11,080 nt of DNA, from the NCBI GenBank assembly GCA_934096605.1, contig CAKOMI010000038.1:1-11080 (forward strand), read 5' to 3'. The position numbers and the translations under genes are program-made. Under the pieces are notes generated by a model. That model searched no databases, was not told where the DNA came from, and saw only the letters and a list, made by a program, of their open reading frames with translations. Of the stretch, positions 6,653-11,080 are shown piece by piece. Numbering within the stretch: the stretch's first letter is position 1; each line of letters opens with the position of its first letter. The DNA comes from an uncultured Bacilli bacterium. GTDB lineage: Bacteria; Bacillota_I; Bacilli_A; RF39; UBA660.

Positions 6653-7316
6653 ATTCAACTCTCGCCCAATTAATCTCTTTTAAGTTTTTACTTTTTAAAA
6701 ATTCATTTGTTCTAGAAAATGGCTTACTTCCGAAAAACCCATAACGGGCTGAAAAAGGACTTGGATGAGGTGAGGTTATAACACAGTGGATTGGATTAGT
6801 TATAAACTTAACCTTTTCCTTAGCAAAATTTCCCCATAATATAAAGACTACCGGTGTATCTTTTTCATTAACAAGTTTAATAATATAATCAGTAAGTCTT
6901 TCCCAGCCTAATTTTCTATGTGAAGCCGGTTTATCTTTTTCAACTGTTAAAACAGCATTTAATAAAAGTACCCCTTCTTTTGCCCAACCAGTTAAATCTC
7001 CATCACTCCGTGGTGGTATTCCTAAATCGCTATATAATTCTTTATAAATATTTTGTAGTGAAGGAGGTACTTTAATACCTTTTTGTACTGAAAACGAAAG
7101 CCCATGTGCTTCACCTTCACCATGATATGGATCTTGCCCCATAATAACCACTCTTACATTACTAAAAGGGGTCAATTTAAGTGCATTAAATATATAACCC
7201 TTAGGTGGAAAAATAGTTTTCGTATCATATTCATGTTTAACAACACCCATAAACTTTTTAAATCCATCACTTTCTTCTATAATCTTTAGTTTCTCATCCC
7301 AATCATTACCTATCAT
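6651..7316 (-). CDS. ung: Uracil-DNA glycosylase, family 1
   Basis: This enzyme removes uracil from DNA as the first step of base-excision repair. The 221-residue protein has the two diagnostic motifs: GQDPYHG (residues 60-66, catalytic water-activating Asp62) and the leucine-loop motif HPSPFSA (184-190, His184). GVLLLNAVLTVE (115-126) holds the uracil-recognition Asn120. PHPSPF carries Phe where most members have Leu. Start choice: an upstream in-frame start would extend the protein to 238 residues, but the promoter (-10 at 7339-7344) lies inside that extension. AGGAGTGA directly precedes the ATG at 7314-7316, so the shorter form is right. It stands alone, flanked by terminators on both sides. 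Confidence 0.97.
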   Translation of the reverse strand: MIGNDWDEKLKIIEESDGFKKFMGVVKHEYDTKTIFPPKGYIFNALKLTPFSNVRVVIMGQDPYHGEGEAHGLSFSVQKGIKVPPSLQNIYKELYSDLGIPPRSDGDLTGWAKEGVLLLNAVLTVEKDKPASHRKLGWERLTDYIIKLVNEKDTPVVFILWGNFAKEKVKFITNPIHCVITSPHPSPFSARYGFFGSKPFSRTNEFLKSKNLKEINWARVE

Positions 7317-7338
7317 ACTTTCACTCCTATCGCTATAA

Positions 7339-7367
7339 ATTATCGCAAAACAAATATTTAAAGTCAA
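7339..7367 (-). promoter_or_regulatory. Sigma-A promoter of ung
   Basis: -35 TTGACT (7362-7367), 17-bp spacer, extended -10 TGC-GATAAT (-10 at 7339-7344) on the minus strand. It lies directly after the terminator of the upstream ATPase operon, so ung is an independent unit. Confidence 0.78.
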
Positions 7368-7369
7368 CC

Positions 7370-7392
7370 AAAAAAGAGCCTACTATGACTCT
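7370..7392 (-). terminator. Terminator of the MerR operon, containing the stop codon of the ATPase gene
   Basis: On the minus strand AGAGTC (7387-7392) pairs with GGCTCT (7375-7380), followed by T6 (A tract 7370-7375). The TAG stop of the VirD4-like gene (7383-7385) lies in the six-base loop. Confidence 0.75.
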
Positions 7393-8420
7393 AAAAATTC
7401 AAAATTACACATTGCTCTTTCTTTAACTGTAATTCTAGGCATCACACCTATTTTATCTTGATACTCTATTTCCATTGGTTCTATCTGTACAACATTATTA
7501 ACCCCTTCAAAAATAAACTCACCATACATACTAATTAATTCTTTATAATTATTAGTAATAAAATAACTTATAGTATTATTATTAGAAGCATACTCTATAA
7601 AATCATCTATAAAAGAAATCTTAGGTATTTTATTTAAATTATCAAATATTAACACCAAACTAGTATCTTTTTCTTTTTTAGCTAAAACTTGTTTTAATAG
7701 TACTAAACCTAAAGAACTATTTTTACCAGCCCCTGAAAAGAAAATAGCAGTTTTATCTCTTTTACATAAATCTATTTCATCAGTACTTACTAAATCTAAC
7801 ATAGCCGGTCTAAAAATGTAACTACTTAAAGCTGACTTAAGTGTTGCAAATATTCCACTTCTTGTTTCTATTGGTGCAAAAATACTAGCAGAGCCAAAAC
7901 TATATATTGGATCTATCACGTCTAATTTACTCAAATATTTTCTTAAATCTTCAATTAGTTTATTTTGATCTTCATCAATTTTTCTTAAAAGATTAACTAT
8001 ACTATAAAAATTTATTTCTTCCTTCTTTCCTTCTTTAAATAGCAAAAGAATTAAAGAACATAATAAATCTCTAGCATTATTATCCCAAAAATCAGTTACA
8101 TTATCACTAGTATTAACCATAGATACCCCAAGTTCTTGAATAAGCAATAAAGCCTTATCAACATTACCACTTTTATATAGTAAGTAAGGATAACTAAGTA
8201 TATTAAAGCCATTAGAATTTTCTGGTTCATCTAGCCGTACCATTTTAATAGTATAATGAGCGTCCTTTAAATCATTATAAAAGTAATTATAATATTCTTC
8301 TTTATTATCCCAAATAAATAGATTATCACCATTACTTATCATTTCTTTAACCTGGTTAAACATATAACCTCTTGTTTTACCACTATCAGGTTTGCCAATA
8401 ATTAAATTTGTTTTTTTCAT
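7383..8420 (-). CDS. Solitary VirD4/TraG-like ATPase without membrane segments
   Basis: A 345-residue P-loop ATPase of the VirD4/TraG (coupling protein, FtsK/HerA-related) group. Walker A is GKPDSGKT (residues 9-16). Other family blocks follow in order: FWDNNARDLL (111-120), ETRSGIFATLKSAL (185-198), the Walker-B-like LVLIFDNLNKIPKI (255-268) and YFITNNYKELISMYG (286-300), which corresponds to the sensor motif of coupling proteins. Two oddities stand out. There are no N-terminal transmembrane helices, and the Walker B acidic pair is Asp-Asn (260-261) rather than Asp-Glu, so hydrolysis may be altered. No relaxase, integrase or secretion gene is near. It is the last gene of a three-gene operon, six bases after the MerR stop. 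A role in DNA or protein movement is inference. Confidence 0.75.
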   Translation of the reverse strand: MKKTNLIIGKPDSGKTRGYMFNQVKEMISNGDNLFIWDNKEEYYNYFYNDLKDAHYTIKMVRLDEPENSNGFNILSYPYLLYKSGNVDKALLLIQELGVSMVNTSDNVTDFWDNNARDLLCSLILLLFKEGKKEEINFYSIVNLLRKIDEDQNKLIEDLRKYLSKLDVIDPIYSFGSASIFAPIETRSGIFATLKSALSSYIFRPAMLDLVSTDEIDLCKRDKTAIFFSGAGKNSSLGLVLLKQVLAKKEKDTSLVLIFDNLNKIPKISFIDDFIEYASNNNTISYFITNNYKELISMYGEFIFEGVNNVVQIEPMEIEYQDKIGVMPRITVKERAMCNFEFLES

Positions 8421-8426
8421 TTATAA

Positions 8427-8804
8427 TCAATCCTTCCTTCTTAAGAGTACATCGTCTACTCTTTCTTTATAAATCATACCATGAGCTATTCTTGTTCTAA
8501 GTTCATCAAGTTTTTTAATTCTCTCATTTAATAACTTTTGTTCTTGAAACACTTTTTCTTTTTGTCTCAAAAAATATTCATCATTCCAATTATTCCAGTT
8601 ATCTCTAATTTCTAAAAGTGAAAACCCTGCTTCCTTTAGTTCCATAATTAAATATATATCATCAAGCTGTTCTTCTGTGTAATATCTATATCCACTAAAA
8701 AGATCTATTTCACTTGGTTTAAACAAGTCAATATCATCATAATAACGTAAGGTTTTAACTGGTATATTACATAGTTTAGAAAACTTTCCTATCTTTAATT
8801 TCAC
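8427..8804 (-). CDS. MerR-family transcriptional regulator, short form
   Basis: A 125-residue regulator. The N-terminal winged HTH is clear: KIGKFSKLCNIPVKTLRYYD (residues 4-23), then LFKPSEID and SGYRYYTEEQL, the canonical MerR signature. A helix-rich stretch (about 75-105) supplies the dimerisation coiled coil. There is no C-terminal effector-binding domain and no Cys pair of metal sensors, only a short basic end (LLRRKD), so the inducer is unknown. It is the second gene of the operon, 13 bases after the Cys-rich gene and six before the ATPase gene. The GTG start is preceded at close spacing by GAGG. The operon promoter has the 19-bp spacer and central palindrome expected of a MerR target, so it probably controls its own operon. 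Confidence 0.88.
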   Translation of the reverse strand: MKLKIGKFSKLCNIPVKTLRYYDDIDLFKPSEIDLFSGYRYYTEEQLDDIYLIMELKEAGFSLLEIRDNWNNWNDEYFLRQKEKVFQEQKLLNERIKKLDELRTRIAHGMIYKERVDDVLLRRKD

Positions 8805-8817
8805 TTACCTCACCAAC

Positions 8818-9093
8818 CTAATACCCCATCATTTTTCCAACAAAATAAAGAATACATAACAATATAAATACTACCACATACATAGTAATTGGTATAGTAT
8901 CTTGACAACTATTTTTCCCTAAATCGTAAAGTTTTTGCTTTTCATACCAATTTCTACTATAACTTTCTGAAAATTTTTCACAACACCCACTACAAGAAGA
9001 AACATAGCATTTACATTTCTTACACTTATAAATACCATCACGCTTCTTATCCAAAGTATTTATATATTCACAATCAGCACAATATTTTGCCAT
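8818..9093 (-). CDS. Small Cys-rich, zinc-ribbon-like membrane protein
   Basis: A 91-residue protein that I do not recognise as a named family. The first 40 residues carry eight cysteines in pairs: C5-x2-C8, C24-x2-C27-x-C29 and C34-x2-C37-C38, a pattern able to bind one or two zinc ions or to sense metal or redox state. A charged, tyrosine-containing linker follows. One hydrophobic segment (about 69-87) ends the protein, so the cluster would face the cytoplasm if the segment is a tail anchor. The ATG at 9091-9093 is chosen because the upstream GTGs are part of the ribosome site GGTGGTGA. It is the first gene of the operon with the MerR regulator and the VirD4-like ATPase. It may be the signal-sensing partner or the membrane anchor missing from that ATPase; this is inference. 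Confidence 0.75.
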   Translation of the reverse strand: MAKYCADCEYINTLDKKRDGIYKCKKCKCYVSSCSGCCEKFSESYSRNWYEKQKLYDLGKNSCQDTIPITMYVVVFILLCILYFVGKMMGY

Positions 9094-9115
9094 ATAACTC
9101 ACCACCTGTAATTAA

Positions 9116-9146
9116 ATTAAATCATTACAGTTAACTGGAGAGTCAA
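9116..9146 (-). promoter_or_regulatory. MerR-type promoter with 19-bp spacer
   Basis: On the minus strand -35 TTGACT (9141-9146) and -10 TTTAAT (9116-9121) are 19 bp apart, two more than optimal. MerR regulators act by twisting such over-long spacers. The start is predicted near 9109, leaving a leader of about 16 nt. Confidence 0.75.
9128..9137. promoter_or_regulatory. MerR-family operator core
   Basis: CAGTTAACTG is a perfect 10-bp palindrome placed inside the 19-bp spacer. Its AGTTAACT core equals that of the SoxR box of the MerR family. The flanks (CTC on the -35 side) are only partly symmetric. Confidence 0.72.
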
Positions 9147-9182
9147 TTACTATTTTAATATTTCTTCTAAATCATATTATCA

Positions 9183-9213
9183 TAAAAAAAAGTAACAAGA
9201 TTATCTTGCTACT
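9183..9213 (-). terminator. Strong terminator of the 301-residue orphan gene
   Basis: An 11-bp inverted repeat pairs 9191-9201 with 9203-9213, with one G-T pair, and is followed on the minus strand by T8. The hairpin covers the last codons, and the TAA stop (9201-9203) sits at its tip. Confidence 0.85.
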
Positions 9214-10106
9214 CCTCTACCAGGATCTTCAAAAGTAGGAATTTCATTATTATAATAATTAACTCTACTAGGTGCCATTTGTCTAAGTGCTTCTTGTAAT
9301 TCAGCAGGTGCATTAGCAATTTTACGTTCAATTTCTTCCATACTTTCAGGCATAATTGGTTTGAAACTCATATTATTTACTTCTTCTGATGGCTCTAAAA
9401 TTCCAACGTTATGTTCATTTAAAGAAACCTCGCCATTAAACTTTTGTCCAGTTTTATAATCTTCACTTGTAATATGCATAGTATCAACATTAGTTCTGTT
9501 GAATTCATTTCTATAAGAAATATAGTTTTTGAAATCATCAACAAAACCAATGCTTTGTATTTTAAAAGGCATATTAGATTCACTTATAACAGGAAGCCTT
9601 CCATTAAACAAAGGCATTTCGATAGATTTAAGACCAAAATGCTTCTCTGACATCTCTATACCATTATTGTCATAACTTCTAAAGTTCACAAAACTATCAT
9701 CAATACAATACTCTTTATTTTCACTTAAATTCAAAACTTCAACAGCATCAGAAACAAATAATTCATTTCTACCATCAGTACCAATTTTACTTTGAATTTT
9801 TGTTAAACTTAACATGCTAGAAGTATAAAGGTCAGCCTTATTACATAAATTCAATACAAAATCATTCAAATAGATTGAATATTCTTGCCCAAAATTATCT
9901 CTAATACTAATTTTATCATCCATTACAAAACAATTGCATCTATCTTCAATATCATCAAGATGTTGTTGTATATTAGACAAAAAATTTGAAATCTCATGTT
10001 TTAATGCATAATTGCCACCAAACAAATTACCAAATCTTTCATTAACATCTTGCTTTAATTTTTCAAGACCATTGTCTTTGCTAACAAAATATTGTTTACT
10101 TTCCAT
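9201..10106 (-). CDS. Protein of unknown function, 301 residues
   Basis: I do not recognise this protein. It has no signal peptide or transmembrane segment and is predicted cytosolic. The N-terminal 60 residues look helical (LEKLKQDVNERFGNLFGGN, HEISNFLSNIQQHLDDIE). The middle (65-200) alternates short beta-like stretches with acidic turns. The C-terminus is acidic and Met/Pro/Asn-rich with one amphipathic helix (SMEEIERKIANAPAELQEAL) and ends in EDPGRGVAR. Start choice: GAGGG eight bases upstream marks the ATG at 10104-10106 rather than the ATG at 10121. It is monocistronic with a strong terminator. A 60-bp TAAA repeat begins 34 bases upstream of its start and an IS200 element sits beyond that. 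No clear promoter is visible in the remaining space. Confidence 0.7.
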   Translation of the reverse strand: MESKQYFVSKDNGLEKLKQDVNERFGNLFGGNYALKHEISNFLSNIQQHLDDIEDRCNCFVMDDKISIRDNFGQEYSIYLNDFVLNLCNKADLYTSSMLSLTKIQSKIGTDGRNELFVSDAVEVLNLSENKEYCIDDSFVNFRSYDNNGIEMSEKHFGLKSIEMPLFNGRLPVISESNMPFKIQSIGFVDDFKNYISYRNEFNRTNVDTMHITSEDYKTGQKFNGEVSLNEHNVGILEPSEEVNNMSFKPIMPESMEEIERKIANAPAELQEALRQMAPSRVNYYNNEIPTFEDPGRGVAR

Positions 10107-10139
10107 ATATTTTTCCCTCATTTCTAAGATAAGACTAAC

Positions 10140-10201
<62 letters not shown>

Positions 10202-10233
10202 TTTACGGTTCATTTACAATATCAAATAAAAAT

Positions 10234-10252
10234 CCACGCCTAAAAGACGTGG
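10234..10252 (-). repeat. IS200 right-end hairpin
   Basis: CCACG (10234-10238) pairs with CGTGG (10248-10252). Subterminal imperfect palindromes of this type are bound as single strands by the Y1 transposase. Confidence 0.6.
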
Positions 10253-10287
10253 TTTTTCGCTAAGGCCTATAAGGCCAATTACTGGCG

Positions 10288-10309
10288 GCCTCCATTTGGA
10301 GGCTTTTTT
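10288..10309 (+). terminator. Plus-strand terminator inside the IS200 right end
   Basis: GCCTCC (10288-10293) pairs with GGAGGC (10298-10303) and T6 follows. It faces against tnpA. It would stop outside transcription from entering the element antisense to tnpA. No plus-strand gene lies upstream of it. Confidence 0.7.
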
Positions 10310-10334
10310 AGTCTGCCAATTGCCTTTGTCCCTC

Positions 10335-10808
10335 TTACCTACCCGTGAACGGGTCTTTATATTCCTTCATGCTTCTTTTGTCTAATATTCTATCTTCTGT
10401 TTCTTGTTCTTGAATATATTTTTTTATTGTATTTTTGTTAGCACCTACGGTACTAACAAAATATCCTTCTGCCCAAAAATGACGATTTCCATAATTATAT
10501 TTCAAATTTGCATGCTCTTCAAATATCATAAGTGAATTTTTCCCCTTTAAGTATCCCATAAATTTTGATACACTTAACTTAGGAGGTATTTTTACCAACA
10601 TATGTATATGATCAGGACAAGCGTTTGCTTCGACTATTTCAACCCCTTGATAATCACATAATCTTCGTAAATACCTTCCAATATCTTTTCGCAGTTTGTT
10701 ATATATTGCTTTTCTCCTATATTTTGGAGTAAACACAATATGATATTGACAATTCCATTTTGTATGAGATAAACTGCCCATCTCATCATTGTTTTTCAAC
10801 TTTTTCAA
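10335..10808 (-). CDS. tnpA: IS200/IS605-family transposase TnpA (IS200 group)
   Basis: This is a Y1 HUH transposase that moves the element as single-stranded circular DNA. The 157-residue protein has the group signature HTKWNCQYHIVFTPKYRR (15-32), the HUH motif DHIHMLVKIP (66-75, His67 and His69), FMGYLKGKNSLM (83-94) and the catalytic Tyr131 in NTIKKYIQEQE; FTGR ends it. It is full length with no frameshift, so probably active. The start is TTG (10806-10808) after AAAGGAGAG, with an internal ATG at codon 10 as alternative. The ribosome site and start codon lie in the 3' arm of a perfect 18-bp inverted repeat, so translation is expected to be very low. Confidence 0.95.
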   Translation of the reverse strand: MKKLKNNDEMGSLSHTKWNCQYHIVFTPKYRRKAIYNKLRKDIGRYLRRLCDYQGVEIVEANACPDHIHMLVKIPPKLSVSKFMGYLKGKNSLMIFEEHANLKYNYGNRHFWAEGYFVSTVGANKNTIKKYIQEQETEDRILDKRSMKEYKDPFTGR

Positions 10809-10885
10809 AAATAGCTCTCCTTTCGATTTTTAGATTTGGCTGACAGACCTCTTCTATCATATCAAAAGGAGAGCTATTTTTGTTA
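10746..10885 (+). ncRNA. Possible art200-like antisense RNA to the tnpA start
   Basis: On the plus strand TTGACA (10746-10751), 18 bp, and TAAACT (10770-10775) could start a transcript near 10782. It would cross the tnpA start region and could end at the inverted repeat near 10882. IS200 of enterobacteria has such an antisense RNA (art200). The -10 is weak and the RNA is inferred. Confidence 0.3.
10806..10882. repeat. Perfect 18-bp inverted repeat that can hide the tnpA ribosome site
   Basis: CAAAAATAGCTCTCCTTT (10806-10823) and its exact reverse complement (10865-10882) enclose 41 bases. In the tnpA mRNA the 3' arm includes AAAGGAGAG and the TTG start codon. It also resembles a terminator for transcription arriving from outside. 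IS200 is known to silence tnpA in both ways. Confidence 0.85.
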
Positions 10886-10910
10886 TACAACGCCATCGCT
10901 CTTCGGTTCG

Positions 10911-10927
10911 CACGTGCATAGCACGTG
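10911..10927 (-). repeat. IS200 left-end hairpin
   Basis: Seven-base perfect arms CACGTGC (10911-10917) and GCACGTG (10921-10927) with a three-base loop. A second small stem pairs GCAGC (10937-10941) with GCTGC (10954-10958), near or just outside the expected tip. Confidence 0.6.
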
Positions 10928-10963
10928 GTTTAAACAGCAGCTAACTATCGTTTGCTGCACAAC

Positions 10964-10986
10964 AAAAAAACTCTATTTATCTAGAG
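10964..10986 (-). terminator. Terminator of the gene at the right edge
   Basis: On the minus strand CTCTA (10982-10986) pairs with TAGAG (10971-10975), then T7 (A tract 10964-10970). The TAG stop of the gene forms part of the 3' arm. Confidence 0.78.
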
Positions 10987-11080
10987 CTTCATACACAAAT
11001 TTCATTATATCTTCCAAAGTATCTGCCGCAATTAAAAATCTACTATTATGGCAAAATCTTAGTCCTTCTGGTAATTCATG
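10973..11080 (-). CDS. 3' end of an unidentified gene (partial)
   Basis: An open minus-strand frame enters at the right edge and runs 35 codons to a TAG stop at 10973-10975. It ends with LRFCHNSRFLIAADTLEDI and then MKFVYEALDK. It is judged real because the frame is open to the edge, it ends exactly at a good terminator and it has ordinary amino-acid composition. The stretch is too short for me to name a family. The adjacent IS200 lies downstream of it and does not interrupt it. Confidence 0.65.
   Translation of the reverse strand, partial: HELPEGLRFCHNSRFLIAADTLEDIMKFVYEALDK

Larger units (their letters stand above)
10217..10945 (-). mobile_element. Complete IS200-type insertion sequence (approximate ends)
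   Basis: The element carries a lone tnpA and no tnpB. Subterminal hairpins mark both ends and share AAACCACGT on the minus strand: right end at 10234-10252 (CCACG...CGTGG), left end at 10911-10927 (CACGTGC-ATA-GCACGTG). The size of about 0.7 kb fits IS200. Elements of this family have no terminal inverted repeats and make no target duplication, so the exact tips cannot be read from one copy. They are given here to within about 20 bases. It sits between an unidentified gene and the microsatellite and disrupts no visible reading frame. Confidence 0.8.

Noticed and set aside
7317..7367. Longer ung start giving a 17-residue N-terminal extension
   Set aside because: The ung promoter (-10 at 7339-7344, -35 at 7362-7367) lies in this stretch, and AGGAGTGA directly precedes the ATG at 7314-7316.
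7383..8420. Evidence for an integrative conjugative element
   Set aside because: Only the VirD4-like gene is present. There is no relaxase, integrase, attachment site or secretion ATPase, and the neighbours (ung, lemA) are housekeeping genes.
5583..8427. Mycoplasma-type genetic code suggested by the very low GC content
   Set aside because: TGA terminates both the VOC and the MerR genes, and tryptophan is encoded by TGG, so the standard code applies.

Overview
The window comes from a low-GC, Gram-positive bacterium. Its genes use AGGAGG-type ribosome sites, near-consensus sigma-A promoters, frequent TTG/GTG starts and compact hairpin-plus-T-run terminators. A GerQ spore-coat protein, a DinR-type SOS box (CGAAC-N4-GTTC), LemA and a MerR operator point to a Bacilli or Erysipelotrichia-like Firmicute, perhaps an uncultured gut lineage; that placement is inference. 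TGA is used as a stop (VOC and MerR genes), so this is not a mycoplasma with code 4.

Left part (1-3460): a bidirectional terminator, then gerQ on the plus strand with its own terminator. The facing minus-strand gene is dinD, which has an excellent promoter with an SOS box just upstream of the -35. Behind it lie a glyoxalase II-like metallo-hydrolase and a large membrane-anchored surface protein of 448 residues. Upstream of the surface gene are two near-identical 15-bp palindromes. One covers the -35 and one lies just downstream of the -10, and a small Cro/CI-type regulator is divergently encoded next to them.

Middle (3815-7380): a two-gene minus-strand operon holds a VOC-fold protein and an HD phosphohydrolase fused to an ART-like middle region and a C-terminal membrane anchor. 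A plus-strand LemA gene follows. It shares a bidirectional terminator with ung, which has its own strong promoter.

Right-middle (7370-9146): a minus-strand operon encodes a Cys-rich membrane-anchored protein, a short MerR regulator and a solitary VirD4/TraG-like ATPase without membrane segments. Its promoter has a 19-bp spacer centred on CAGTTAACTG, the classic MerR architecture. No other conjugation gene is visible, so this is the best candidate for an undescribed small system.

Right end (9183-11080): a 301-residue protein of unknown function has a 60-bp (TAAA)15 microsatellite just upstream of its start, a possible phase-variation tract. Next to that sits a complete IS200-type element whose leader hairpin can hide the tnpA ribosome site and start codon. 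The last 108 bases are the 3' end of an unrecognised minus-strand gene with its terminator.
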